DNA of 64,000 nucleotides from RYN-230 sp963851025 (GTDB taxonomy: Bacteria; Actinomycetota; Actinomycetes; Streptosporangiales; Streptosporangiaceae): positions 124,001 through 188,000 of the forward strand of contig CAWKOA010000012.1 in the NCBI GenBank assembly GCA_963851025.1. The letters run 5' to 3'. Positions within the stretch are counted from its first letter, which is position 1. Every line of letters begins with the position of its first letter. Both the position numbers and the translations under genes were made by a program. The notes beneath the pieces were generated by a model. That model was not told the origin of the DNA. It ran no database searches and worked only from the letters and a program-made list of their open reading frames with translations. This document shows positions 41,954 through 50,812 of this stretch, in pieces.

Positions 41954-42697
41954 GTGATCTATCTGGCCATCGCTGTCCTCGTGTTCGCTCTTTCCGGCCT
42001 GCTGTCAATGGCCGGGCTGGGCGCCGCGTTCATCTTCGTGCCGCTGTTCTACTGGCTCGGCGTGCCGCTGCCGGTCGCCTCCTCCACCGCGCTGCTGCTG
42101 AACGCCGTGAGCCTGTCGTTCGCCTCCGTCACCTACTGGCGGGCCGGCCTGATCAACTGGCGGCTCGGTGTGCCGATCACGATCACCGCGGTCGCGGCGG
42201 CGCCCGTGGGCGCCGTGCTGGCACCGCACGCCGCCAAGCATGTGCTGCTGGGCCTGCTCGCCGTGTTCCTGGTGTTCTCCGGCGCGATGATGCTGTTCTA
42301 CCGTCGGCCAGCCGTGCCCCGGCCGCTGAGCCGGCGAGCCGAAGCAGGAACCGGCGGCGCGGTCGGCGCGGTCGCCGGCTTCCTCGGCGGGCTGCTGGGC
42401 GTCGGCGGCGGCAACATCATCCTGCCCGTCCTGGGCGAGCTTGGCCTAGATGCCAAGGTCGCTGCCGGCACCACCGGGTTCGCGGTGGTGTTCTCCTCGC
42501 TGTCAGGTTTCCTCGGCCGCATCAGCACCGGCCACCTCAACGTCGTCCTGCTCACCGTCAGCGTGGTCATGGCCGCCGCCGGGTCGCTGGCCGGATCCCG
42601 GCTGATGACCACGAAGATCTCCGCCACCCAGCTCAAGCGCCTCATCGGCATCGTGCTGTGGGGCATCGCCGCCCAGCTCATCTGGAGCCTGGCATGA
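41954..42697 (+). CDS. TauE/SafE-family anion (sulfite/sulfoacetate-type) exporter
   Basis: The protein has 247 residues with about eight helices and an internal repeat. SGLLSMAGLGAAFIFVPLFY in the first half and AGFLGGLLGVGGGNIILPVL in the second are the paired Gly-rich motifs of TauE/SafE permeases. GTG 41954 follows GGAAAGGAGCGGG. In the Staphylococcus cst operon a tauE gene accompanies cstR, cstB and sqr and is thought to export sulfite or related anions. The same role is suggested here. It lies 125 bases after the DUF2180 gene and may be co-transcribed with the ars genes. Confidence 0.9.
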   Translation: MIYLAIAVLVFALSGLLSMAGLGAAFIFVPLFYWLGVPLPVASSTALLLNAVSLSFASVTYWRAGLINWRLGVPITITAVAAAPVGAVLAPHAAKHVLLGLLAVFLVFSGAMMLFYRRPAVPRPLSRRAEAGTGGAVGAVAGFLGGLLGVGGGNIILPVLGELGLDAKVAAGTTGFAVVFSSLSGFLGRISTGHLNVVLLTVSVVMAAAGSLAGSRLMTTKISATQLKRLIGIVLWGIAAQLIWSLA

Positions 42698-43034
42698 ACC
42701 GCTCATCGCACCCTCCACCTGGTCCGCCGGTGATGTCGGGGAGGGAGGGCAACGCTACTTCGAGCTGCGCAAACGTCTGGCCGGGCACGGTCCTAGGGCA
42801 AGTCAGCAAGTAGCCGATGAGGGCGTGATCTGCGCTACAGCCTGACCTATGCGACACCCTCATTGAATGACCAGGCAGGGCGTACTAACTCGATAAAAGC
42901 CCGGTCAAAATGGGATCCGATATCGACGTGAAGGCTCTGCATATGCGTCAGGCTCGTACTTATTACAGTTGGCAGGCCATTGTCTGAGCCTCGCATGCAT
43001 GAGACAATGTGGCGGTTCCCAGGGGGGTCCATTC
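42698..43034. other. Spacer with possible regulator remnant
   Basis: About 340 bases. Near 42747-42840 a plus-strand frame reads GQRYFELRKRLAGHG, which could be an eroded piece of a helix-turn-helix protein, but no gene can be drawn. The right half is A+T-richer and should contain the promoter of the next gene. AGGGGGG lies just before its ATG. Confidence 0.4.
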
Positions 43035-44039
43035 ATGACGTCTGCAGCGCCGCGTCGAGCCGCACGTTCGCTGTCTTCCGTGTGGCCCGCGATCTTCGCG
43101 ATCGGCAGTTCTCATAAGAGGAGAAGGCGGTATTTCGCCGGATACGCCACTCCAAGTGGGTCGACCACACGCTGGTTCAGTGCCACCATGACAGCTGCAT
43201 TGGCCGGATCTTTCCTGCTCACCGGGGCGGGGACACGAGTCAGCAACGAGGTGGCCGGGCCGGCCACGCACGCCACCTCAGGAACTGGGTTTTCAAGCCC
43301 CTTTTCAGGAACCCCCCGCTATGAGCACTTGGCACCTACGGAAGTCAGGAACGCAAGTCAGCTGAACCGGGCCATTGGCCGACGAATGGCTGCCAAGATT
43401 GCTAAAGATCTGAGACTGAAAAAGGCCGACACCTTCACCAAGAAGCAGTACCGCGAATTCGTCTCCGGACGTGGTGTCGGCGGCAACGCTGCTGACGCGA
43501 GGTTGGTGGATGCGAGCATCCGAATCCTCACCAACACGACTGGGCGCCCGCTGTACTCTCTCGTAAACGGCGCCATAACGCCATCGGTTCTCGCCAGCTA
43601 CGGGCTCTTCGTGAACGTGAACGGCCTGCTGGAAAGCCCAGCTAACGCGGACGCCCCGACGAGAAAAGTGAACGCCGTGATCGCTCCTGGCGGCTACCTG
43701 GGCAGGTGGTGTTGGGCCAACGGTGCGACCTCTTCCTTGCTCATGCTCTACAGGTCGGCGTACACGGTGGAGGCTATCTATGGCTTCGCATCGCAACAGC
43801 AGTCGGGTAAGGCACAACTTGTGACCAACACCAAAGGAGGCGTGAGCAAGGAGGTTGGGATGTCGATGGCACCTGCCATCTGGCTGACCAACTTCGCGCT
43901 GATATACACCCTGAACCCCGCATTGGCAGCCTACATGCCCGCCCGCTGGGCACCAATTCCCGCAACCGTGGCTAACGCAATCCTGGCGAGCCCCACTGGC
44001 CAGGTCCCGTACAGCGAGTATGCGTCCGCCTTTAAATAG
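43035..44039 (+). CDS. Exported protein of unknown family, A+T-richer than its surroundings
   Basis: The protein has 334 residues from ATG 43035 (AGGGGGGTCCATTC upstream). The first about 60 residues are basic. A hydrophobic segment (MTAALAGSFLLTGAGTRV) could be an internal signal anchor, so the bulk would be outside the cell. The mature part mixes helix-rich stretches (QLNRAIGRRMAAKIAKDLRL) with two hydrophobic segments near the C-terminus (SMAPAIWLTNFALIYTLNPA). No motif is recognised. Codon third positions are far less G/C-biased than in neighbours, indicating recent transfer. An ATG at 42969 would add 22 residues. Confidence 0.7.
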   Translation: MTSAAPRRAARSLSSVWPAIFAIGSSHKRRRRYFAGYATPSGSTTRWFSATMTAALAGSFLLTGAGTRVSNEVAGPATHATSGTGFSSPFSGTPRYEHLAPTEVRNASQLNRAIGRRMAAKIAKDLRLKKADTFTKKQYREFVSGRGVGGNAADARLVDASIRILTNTTGRPLYSLVNGAITPSVLASYGLFVNVNGLLESPANADAPTRKVNAVIAPGGYLGRWCWANGATSSLLMLYRSAYTVEAIYGFASQQQSGKAQLVTNTKGGVSKEVGMSMAPAIWLTNFALIYTLNPALAAYMPARWAPIPATVANAILASPTGQVPYSEYASAFK

Positions 44040-44146
44040 TCACCTATAGACCAGCGCCTGGCTTAGTCCTGGCTCGGCCCTCGCAGCAGGGCGCCGTGCT
44101 GGCTACAGGGATGACCGCGATGATGATGCGGTCCCTGTGGTTTGTG

Positions 44147-45120
44147 TCAAACAGATTCGCGCGGCCACAGTGCTGCTAGCTGTGCGGGGCTGATGTTGCC
44201 GCCGGTGCAGACGATCGCCAGCCTCCGGCCGGCGAACCGCTGGGGGGAGCCCAGCACCGCCGCCAGGGCGGCCGCGCCGGCCGGCTCGACGAGGTTGCGC
44301 GTCTTCTCGATCATCACCCGCGTTGCGGCCCTCAGCGCATCCTCAGAGACCAGGAGGAAGTCGTCCAGCAGACCCCGCAGGATCCGCTGCGGTAGTTCGA
44401 ACGCGGTCCTGGTGGCCAGCCCTTCCGCGAACGTGCTGGTGGTGTCCTCGACGAGCGTGCCCGCCTGCCAGGAGCGGTAGGCGGCCGGCGCCGCCTCGGA
44501 CTGCACGCCGATCACCTCGATCGACGGGCGCGCGGCCTTGGCGACCACACAGGCCCCCGCCGCCCCGCTGCCGCCGCCGACCGGTACCACGATCACCTCG
44601 GTATCTGGCTGGGACTCGAGGACCTCCACGGTGGCGGTGGCCACGCCCGCGATGAGCGACGGCTCGTTCCCGGAGTGGATGTACCGGTAACCTGCTCGGT
44701 GGCCTGCTTCTCGCAGTGCTCGCGGGCCTCGTCGAAGTCACGGCCGTAACAGACCACCTCGGCGCCCAGGGCCCGCATGGACTCGACCTTCACCGGGTTG
44801 GCCTGCTCGGGCACGCAGATCACCGCCCGCACGCCGAACAAGTCCGCTGCGTAGGCAACCGACTGGCCATGATTGCCGGTCGAGGCGGCGATGACACCCC
44901 GGCGCCGCTCATCCGCGCCCAGCTGGCTGACCAGGTTCACTCCGCCGCGGACTTTGAACGCGCCCACCGGCTGATGGTTCTCATGCTTGACCCACACCTG
45001 GGCCCCGGTCATGGCATCCAGCGCCGGGTAGCGGTACAGCGCAGTCGCCCGCAGGTAGGGCGCGATGCGCCGACGCGCCGCGAGAACGTCAGCAAGGTCT
45101 GGCACCGGGGAGGCGGTCAT
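44147..45120 (-). pseudogene. Threonine dehydratase-like PLP enzyme, one frameshift
   Basis: From ATG 45120 the protein reads IAPYLRATALYRYPALDAMT, ENHQPVGAFKVRGGVNLVSQ (PLP-binding Lys in FKVRGG) and IAASTGNHGQSVAYAADLFG. Near 44690 the sense shifts one frame to YIHSGNEPSLIAGVATATVE, then VVPVGGGSGAAGACVV (the PLP-phosphate Gly loop) and ends LAIVCTGGNISPAQLAALW. Combined length is about 325 residues, normal for threonine/serine ammonia-lyases without the ACT domain. Removing or adding one base restores the whole enzyme, so a sequencing indel is likely. It would deaminate Thr or Ser to the 2-oxo acid. Confidence 0.8.
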
Positions 45121-45527
45121 CCCACGTGTCTACCACGGCACTGGCCATCGACTCGCAGGTCATCTGCCATGAGTCCGGGGAGGTGCGAACCGCCCAGGTC
45201 AAGGTACCTAGTCACGGCCCACCGCAGGTCGGGTGAGGCCTCAAACCGCCCTCTATCGCCCTCCAGAAGCGAACCGCGAACAGAACCGGCGCATCCGGCG
45301 CCCGACACCATCGCAGAGTCATCGCCCGGCCTTGCCTGCCGATCAGGAGATCGCACTCGCTGGCTGCCATCTGGCCTGTGCAGGCTGGGCGGCCGTGCGA
45401 CTCGCTCTGACGCTGCCCAGCGCCGGAAGATGGGGTAACTGCCCCATGCGCATGGGACCTGTTTCTGTCCATGCTCGGAATCAGCCAGCGGAGATGCCGC
45501 CTGGCTGACGAGCAGGTAGGGGACGAT
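45121..45527. other. Intergenic region
   Basis: About 400 bases between the divergent dehydratase and DsrE genes. Frames present have shadow composition. GTAGGGGAC at the right end is the likely ribosome binding site for the DsrE gene. No repeat or RNA is recognised. Confidence 0.45.
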
Positions 45528-45893
45528 GTGGCCAGCAAAGCCGTGATCAGCCTGACCACCGGTCTGGAAGACCCGGAGAAGGTAACGGTTGCCTTCCTGG
45601 TCGCCGTGGGGGCGGCCGAACAGGGGCGCCCGACCTTGATGTTCCTGACCAAGGAAGCCGTGCGACTGGCCCTCGACGGCGTCGCACAGGGCGTGGCCTG
45701 CGAGGGCTGCCCCTCGCTGCCGGAACTGACGAAGCGTTACGAAGCCGCGGGCGGCCGGTACCTGGTCTGCCCGATCTGCTTCAACGCCAAGCACCTGGAC
45801 GACACTGTCCTGGTGACCAGCGCATCACTGGGCGGAACTGTGCCGCTGTGGGAATGGATCGGCGATGAGCCAGCAACTACGTTCAGCTACTGA
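45528..45893 (+). CDS. DsrE-family sulfur-relay protein
   Basis: The protein has 121 residues from GTG 45528. AVISLTTGLEDPEKVTVAFL, RPTLMFLTKEAVRLALDGVA and CEGCPSLPELTKRYEAAGGR, followed by YLVCPICFNAK, give the DsrE/F Rossmann-like fold with a conserved Cys region (C-P-I-C). DsrE-type proteins carry persulfide sulfur between donors and acceptors. This one could work with the rhodanese and dioxygenases of the region. The next gene on the same strand starts before this one stops. The longer frame from 45471 lacks a ribosome binding site. Confidence 0.88.
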   Translation: MASKAVISLTTGLEDPEKVTVAFLVAVGAAEQGRPTLMFLTKEAVRLALDGVAQGVACEGCPSLPELTKRYEAAGGRYLVCPICFNAKHLDDTVLVTSASLGGTVPLWEWIGDEPATTFSY

Positions 45894-46276
45894 TCACGGC
45901 ATCGCTCGGCACGGCGGGCGAGCGCTTCGCCCACGCCCTGGCTGCGAAAGACGCGACCGCGTTCCGGGCGCTGCTGGCTGACCCGATCGATTTCCAGGCG
46001 CTGACGCCGGGCCGCCACTGGCAGGCCTCGTCGCCTGGCGAGGTGGTCGGCGACGTGGTTCTCGGCCGGTGGTTCGGCGCCGGGGACGACATCGAGGCGC
46101 TGGAGTCGCTGAGCACCGCCCGGCTGCCGGGCCGGGAGCACGTCAGCTACCTGCTGCGGATACGCAATGCCGACGGTCAGCATCTGGTCGAGCAGCAGGC
46201 GTACTACAACACCGACGGCGGGCGGATCACGTGGATGCGGATCCTCTGCTCCGGTTACCAGAAGCTGTCCGGCTAG
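45865..46276 (+). pseudogene. NTF2/SnoaL-like protein, apparent frameshift at the N-terminus
   Basis: The sense from about 45881 to TAG 46276 reads LLITASLGTAGERFAHALAA, KDATAFRALLADPIDFQALT, RWFGAGDDIEALESLSTARL and EQQAYYNTDGGRITWMRILC: a cone-shaped SnoaL/NTF2-like fold of about 130 residues. This frame has no ATG or GTG at its head. ATG 45865 (overlapping the DsrE end) is one frame off, so a one-base indel near 45880 probably separates start and body. Relatives are small ligand-binding or isomerase proteins; the function is unknown. Confidence 0.6.
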
Positions 46277-47838
46277 GGTTCCGGTTCGCCGATCAGGCCG
46301 TGGCTAGAAGCGTACAAGCTGGCCAGTGCCCGGTTCGCGGTACCCGTTTTGGCGTAGATGTGCTCAACGTGATGGCTGGCTGTCTTCCTCGAGATCACCA
46401 GCCGCTCGGCGATCTCCCGGTTCGACAGGCCCCGGGCCAGGAGCCTGAGAACCTCGACCTCGCGGCTGGTCAGGCCATCTGGCCGGGCCGGCCTGCGGAC
46501 GGCACGATGCCCGGCAGCGGTGAGTACGGCGGCCACCGCCTCGGGGTCGAGCCGGCCGTCCCTGGCCTCGGCCCGCAGCTGGGCAGCAGCCTCGTCAGCC
46601 GTTGACACGGGACGGTGCGGGCGTGGCTCGGTCCGCGAGTGGTAGAAGTCGGCGGCGGCGAGCAGCCGGCCCTCCCGGCTGATGCTGCCCCCGGACAGCC
46701 CCCGCGGATAGCCGGAGCCGTCAAGGCGCTCGTGGTGCTGGACAGCAACAGCGGCGAGCGGAGCGAGGGCGGGCAGGCGGGCCATCATGCGCTCCGTGAG
46801 GTACGGGTGCAGGCGCACCCGCTCGGTCTCGGCGTGGCTCAGCGGGCCGTCCTTGTCCCAGATGGTGTTCGGCACGCCGAGCCGGCCCAGGTCGTGAACG
46901 AGTCCCGCCAGCCGCACCCGCCGTGCGGCCGGCTCTCCCAGCCCGAACGCGCACGCGGCCCTTCCCGCGAGATCGGCGACGCCCCGTGAGTGCCCGATGG
47001 TGTAAGGCGATTTCACATCGGTGAAGTCTGCGATGGCCTCTAGCGCGGACTCGATCTGCTCGCCGCCCAGCCGAATCCCCCGGGCTGGTTCTGCCCTCAT
47101 GACCTCGTCCCAGGTGCTGGCCTCATCCAGGCCTGCGCACAGTGCTGGTGCCTCCGAAGCGAAAAGGTCCACGATCGCAGGGTCAAACTGAGTTCCCCGC
47201 CGCTGGCGGGCCACTTCGATCGCGGCGCCGGTTCCGCCCGCGCGGTGGAACACCTCGACCACGTCGGCGAGCGCAACCAGCCGGGAGGCCACGAGGATCT
47301 CCTCTCCGCGGGCTCCTTTCGGAACGCCCTTGCCGTCCCAGCGCTCGAAGGTCTGCTCGACGCTGTCGCGGACGCGCTGGGCCAGGCCGAGCCGCGCTGT
47401 CAAGTCGTCGGCGGCCCTCCAGTGGTTGTCCAGCATCGACGCCGCTGCCTTGCGGCCCTCACCCAGGAACACGACGCCGAGCCTGGCCCGCTCCACGCCC
47501 GGCCGGCCGGCGCCGAGGTGGCGGAGCATGAACAGCGGCCCGGACGCTGCCGTCGCGAAATCCGTCCGGCGGAAGTCGCTCTTGAGCGCCATGTCGTCAC
47601 CGAACCACTTCGCCTGCTCGTACGCGTCAACATGGCACCCCACCCAGGCAACCAGGGCTGAGTAGTAGACAACCTCTCGCTCGGCCTCATCCAGGCCCAT
47701 AAGCTCCGCGAGCCGGATAGCGATCAGGCACTGGCGCAGCACATGCTCCATCGGCTGGCCCATGCCCAGATCCGTGGCTAGCGACAGGACGGCAAGCAAC
47801 TCAGCCAGGGTGACTCGCGCACTGGCCGGCTCTGTCAT
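46273..47838 (-). CDS. HD-GYP-like phosphohydrolase with C-terminal LuxR helix-turn-helix
   Basis: The protein has 521 residues. One HD-like helical region occupies the first half. Residues from about 265 on hold the HD-GYP-type domain: TIGHSRGVADLAGRAACAFG, VHDLGRLGVPNTIWDK (H-D) and HHERLDGSGYPRGL (H-H-E...G-S-G-Y-P). The last about 65 residues are a LuxR domain (LTSREVEVLRLLARGLSNRE, then ISRKTASHHVEHIYAKTGTA). The combination suggests a transcription regulator linked to cyclic-dinucleotide hydrolysis or sensing. There is no receiver or membrane part. The start at 47838 is good, with AGGAGCGACGT upstream. Confidence 0.88.
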   Translation of the reverse strand: MTEPASARVTLAELLAVLSLATDLGMGQPMEHVLRQCLIAIRLAELMGLDEAEREVVYYSALVAWVGCHVDAYEQAKWFGDDMALKSDFRRTDFATAASGPLFMLRHLGAGRPGVERARLGVVFLGEGRKAAASMLDNHWRAADDLTARLGLAQRVRDSVEQTFERWDGKGVPKGARGEEILVASRLVALADVVEVFHRAGGTGAAIEVARQRRGTQFDPAIVDLFASEAPALCAGLDEASTWDEVMRAEPARGIRLGGEQIESALEAIADFTDVKSPYTIGHSRGVADLAGRAACAFGLGEPAARRVRLAGLVHDLGRLGVPNTIWDKDGPLSHAETERVRLHPYLTERMMARLPALAPLAAVAVQHHERLDGSGYPRGLSGGSISREGRLLAAADFYHSRTEPRPHRPVSTADEAAAQLRAEARDGRLDPEAVAAVLTAAGHRAVRRPARPDGLTSREVEVLRLLARGLSNREIAERLVISRKTASHHVEHIYAKTGTANRALASLYASSHGLIGEPEP

Positions 47839-47925
47839 ACGTCGCTCCTATGCGCCAGCCGCCCCGCCCCCTGGCACTTATCCGGCAAATCTGCGCGTCA
47901 CGGCCAGCGCAGCTAAGGATAGTCA

Positions 47926-47990
47926 ACCCCGCCCCTGACCACTCAATCTCGTAGCATCGGCCAGCCCTCTCAGCTGCGCTAATCGCAGGA
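47926..47990 (+). repeat. tRNA-Phe-derived attachment repeat, copy 3 (partial)
   Basis: The 27 bases from 47926 (ACCCCGCCCCTGACCACTCA...) equal the tRNA-Phe T-arm/3' end plus its immediate flank at 15174-15200. After one mismatch, GCATCGGCCAGCCCTCTCA also matches, followed by the hairpin CTGCG-CTAAT-CGCAG. The 5' half of the tRNA is absent. It resembles copy 1 more closely than copy 2 does beyond the tRNA end. Confidence 0.75.
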
Positions 47991-48025
47991 CGCTACCTAA
48001 CGCTGCCGCGCGGAGACGGTGATGT

Positions 48026-48254
48026 TCACCGCTCCTCGGACCGGCGGTGCTGGAATGCCAAAATGAGGAACCACGCCCACACGAGTGTGCAGGCGGCGAA
48101 CAAGGCGGAGCCGCTAATGTCCACTGGCAGGACTACAAGGGCGGCCGCAAAGAGAAGTACAGCCGTAATGTAGCCTGCCCTAACTGTGGGCGCCCCAGGC
48201 GATGAGCAACCCGACAGCGATCAGCACGAATGCGCCGAGGATTCGCTTGGCCAG
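48026..48254 (-). pseudogene. Remnant of a small three-helix membrane protein
   Basis: The minus-strand sense begins LAKRILGAFVLIAVGLLIAW (no ATG or GTG), breaks by one base near 48190, and continues VRAGYITAVLLFAAALVVLP, then SALFAACTLVWAWFLILAFQ and HRRSEER with TGA at 48026. That makes three hydrophobic helices of a protein of about 75 residues. It adjoins attachment-repeat copy 3. No family is recognised. Confidence 0.5.
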
Positions 48255-48596
48255 CTACCAGCGCAACGGCCAGTGAGTCGGCGGCGGCTGGTCAGGCCCC
48301 GCTGACTCCGCCTGATCGTCCAACTGACACCCCCAGGTGATGGCAGGGCAGGTTTCCTGCAATGAAACCTGTAGCTGATCGGCCCTCGCCGTCAAGCTAT
48401 GCACCACCACCCGCGCCCAGGAATGCGCACATCTGCCGCATATGGTGCATTGGAACAGGCATGACGTGGGCCGCCGTAGCTGGATGCCGAGCGCTGGCGG
48501 CAACGATCGTGGCGGAATAGCAGAACGGAGGCGGCCCCGCCGGAGGCATTCCGGCGAGGCCGCAGCGGATCTGTGCGCCGTGTCTGATGCGGTCAA
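48255..48596 (-). CDS. Possible Cys-containing hypothetical protein
   Basis: The last about 70 residues look coding: FQCTICGRCAHSWARVVVHS, LTARADQLQVSLQETCPAIT and WGCQLDDQAE, with C-x-x-C-x-x-C. The N-terminal half is Arg/Pro-rich, so the real start is probably internal (near 48458) at a non-ATG codon, or the 5' end is broken. Its stop abuts the membrane-protein remnant, as in an operon. The evidence is weak. Confidence 0.3.
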   Translation of the reverse strand: MTASDTAHRSAAASPECLRRGRLRSAIPPRSLPPALGIQLRRPTSCLFQCTICGRCAHSWARVVVHSLTARADQLQVSLQETCPAITWGCQLDDQAESAGPDQPPPTHWPLRW

Positions 48597-48611
48597 GGCA
48601 GCGGGCTCATC

Positions 48612-49799
48612 TCACCGCGCCGGCGTGTACGCCGCGCCGTCGGTGAACGTCGTGCCGGTAAGGCTGAATCCGCCCCAGACAATCAGCTGGCTGCCCGTCC
48701 AGACGGCCATGGGGCTGGCCCGGCCACGCAGCGGCGAGGCTGGCAGGGCGGTCCAGGTGTTGGTGGCCGGGTTGTAGGCCTCGCCATGCGGCGGGGAAAT
48801 CCCTGCGGCGGTAACCCCGCCCCAGACCAGCACCTGGCGGCCAGTCCAGACCGCAGCGAACAGCTTACGGGGGTAGCCCATCGCGGACAGCCACCGCCAG
48901 CGGTTGGTTCCAGGGTTGTAGGCCAGGCCGCGGACGGCAAGGCGGATGCCCGTGCCGGGCGCGCCGGTGAAGCCGCCGATGAACAGGACTTCCTTGCCGT
49001 CCCACACCGCGGTCGCGCCCCAGTGGTCCAGGGGCATCGGCGCGATCTTCCGCCAGGTATGGGTGACCGGGTTGTAGGCGGCTCCGTCACGCAATGTCCG
49101 CGCCGGACCCGGTGCAGTGGTGAAGCCGCCGGCGACGAGAAGTTCCTTGCCGGTCCAGGTGCCGCTGGCGGCAGACCGCATCTGCAGCGGCGAGGCCGGG
49201 AGCATATGCCAGGTACTGGTCGCCGGACTATATGCCTCGCCCGCGTCAGAACCTCCGGCGCAGCATGAGCCGAGCCACATGACCAGCTGGTGGCCGGTCC
49301 AGCCGAGCACGCTGCTGGTGGGCCCAGCGGGGCCGGGGACTGTGGTCCAGCGGTTGACGGCCGGATTATAGGAGGCGTTGGTCTGCCCGAATTCCAGCAT
49401 CCGCGACCCCGTCCAGACCGCGATATCCTCGGTCTGCAACGACATCCACGCCGGGCCAGGGGCAAGCCTTGCCCAGGTCCTGGTGGCGGGGTGGTAAGCG
49501 AGCGTGAAGCGCCCGCGCCCCGGGTAGGCCCCGAAGGCGCCATGGATGATCATCTCATGGCCGGTCCAGGCGCTGACGGCTCTGAACGGCTTGGCGGTTG
49601 CCGGGGCGGCGGGCAGCAGCTTCCAGGTCCCCGCCGCGGACAGCGCGGTGGCCTGGCCTGCGGCTGCTACCTGGCCAGTCCCGGCCCGGGCGCTACCGCT
49701 GGCGCCTGCTGCCAGGGCGACGACCATGCCTGAGGCGAGCGAGAGACTGAGGAACATCCGCCCGGGCCGGGCGCTGAATAAGGTCGAATGACTGCTCAT
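48612..49799 (-). CDS. Secreted Kelch-type beta-propeller protein
   Basis: The protein has 395 residues from ATG 49799, after GGAGGGACC. The signal peptide is MFLSLSLASGMVVALAAGAS with Ala-rich cleavage region. The mature part has six or seven repeats of a W-T-G-x-x-hydrophobic pattern (WTGHEMIIHGAFG, WTGSRMLEFGQ, WTGHQLVMWLG, WTGKELLVAGG, WDGKEVLFIGG, WTGRQVLVWGG, WTGSQLIVWGG), each followed by 'AYNPATNTW', which are Kelch blades. Such extracellular propellers bind ligands or cell-wall polymers; the partner is unknown. A longer frame to 50090 would bury the signal peptide and is rejected. Confidence 0.88.
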   Translation of the reverse strand: MSSHSTLFSARPGRMFLSLSLASGMVVALAAGASGSARAGTGQVAAAGQATALSAAGTWKLLPAAPATAKPFRAVSAWTGHEMIIHGAFGAYPGRGRFTLAYHPATRTWARLAPGPAWMSLQTEDIAVWTGSRMLEFGQTNASYNPAVNRWTTVPGPAGPTSSVLGWTGHQLVMWLGSCCAGGSDAGEAYSPATSTWHMLPASPLQMRSAASGTWTGKELLVAGGFTTAPGPARTLRDGAAYNPVTHTWRKIAPMPLDHWGATAVWDGKEVLFIGGFTGAPGTGIRLAVRGLAYNPGTNRWRWLSAMGYPRKLFAAVWTGRQVLVWGGVTAAGISPPHGEAYNPATNTWTALPASPLRGRASPMAVWTGSQLIVWGGFSLTGTTFTDGAAYTPAR

Positions 49800-50250
49800 G
49801 GCTGGTCCCTCCGGAGAAGTATCGGCAGCTGGGCGCTTGCCCGGCCGCCAGACACCGCCGCGGTATCCGGCGGCCCGGCAGGAACACTCTGTCCATTCTC
49901 CGCCGCCCGGCGGGCAGATAGCAGGGCCGCAGGTCCTATGCCCCAGGGTCCTTCGGCCGCCAGCACCGCAGGCACGAAAGCGCCGCCGCAGGACACCAGC
50001 GGAACGAGATGCCAGGTCAGTGAACGGCGGCAAGACAGTGCACCTGGGTCGGCCCGGTGCCGTTCCGCGGCTTCGGGGAGTGGTCGCCATGCGGCCGGGT
50101 CCGGGCCACCATCACCCGGCGGCTGAGGTGACTTGTGGCCCTGTGCAGCCGGGTGCGGTGCGGAACACACTCGCGATAGCCGGAAAAGTCATGTAGGGGC
50201 CAGGAAAGCGGCTTGCGGAGAACGTGGAAAGGCCGGAAGGGCTTCAGCCG
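49800..50250. other. Intergenic region
   Basis: About 450 bases between the divergent Kelch gene and the oxidoreductase remnant. I see no coding-like frame, tRNA or repeat. It should contain the Kelch-gene promoter. Confidence 0.45.
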
Positions 50251-50812
50251 GTGAAAGCGGTTGTGTGCACGAGATACGGGCCGCCGGAGGTCCTTCGGGT
50301 CGAAGACGTGCCAGTGCCCGTTCCCCGCAGGAACCAGGTGCGCATCCGGGTTGCGGCGACGGCAGTGACATCCAGCGATTGTTATGTGCGGGGCCTGAAT
50401 CTGCCCGCCCGCTATCGGGTTGCCGCCCGGCTGGCGCTGGGCATAACCGGGCCACGGCGGCGCATCCTGGGCATGGTGCTGGCCGGTGAGGTCGAGTCCG
50501 CCGGCGCAAGTGTCACCGCTCTCGGCCAGGGAGACCAGGTCTTCGGGTTTGACCGTCATGTCTTCGGGGCTTCCGGTGCGGTCGGCACCAGCGCCGTCCA
50601 TCTCGCCCGGCACTTGGATCTGCATCTCGGTCGACGACGGAACACCGAAGCTGCTCGCCAGGGACCTGGCCCTGCTGGAAGAGCTGGCCGAGACGAAGGC
50701 AATCAGGCCGGTCATCGACCGCTGTTACCGGCTGGAGCAGATGGCTGAGGCGCACAGGTACGTCAACGGCGGGCACAAGAAGGGCAACGTGATCGTGACA
50801 GTGAGCACATGA
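50251..50812 (+). pseudogene. Zinc-type alcohol dehydrogenase/quinone oxidoreductase with internal deletion
   Basis: From GTG 50251 the N-terminal GroES-like domain is intact: VKAVVCTRYGPPEVLRVEDV, then RIRVAATAVTSSDCYVRGLN and GDQVFGFD. The nucleotide-binding domain is reduced to ASGAVGTSAVHLARHLD. About 150 residues are missing, and the C-terminus (LEELAETKAIRPVIDRCYRL, then HRYVNGGHKKGNVIV) is in another frame. A normal member has about 330 residues and this one cannot fold properly. It lies just inside the hairpin repeat at 50925, which fits recombination scars at an element boundary. Confidence 0.8.

Noticed and set aside
48100..48250. Two separate small membrane-protein genes
   Set aside because: The two hydrophobic stretches join with a one-base shift into a single three-helix protein; neither alone has a start and stop.
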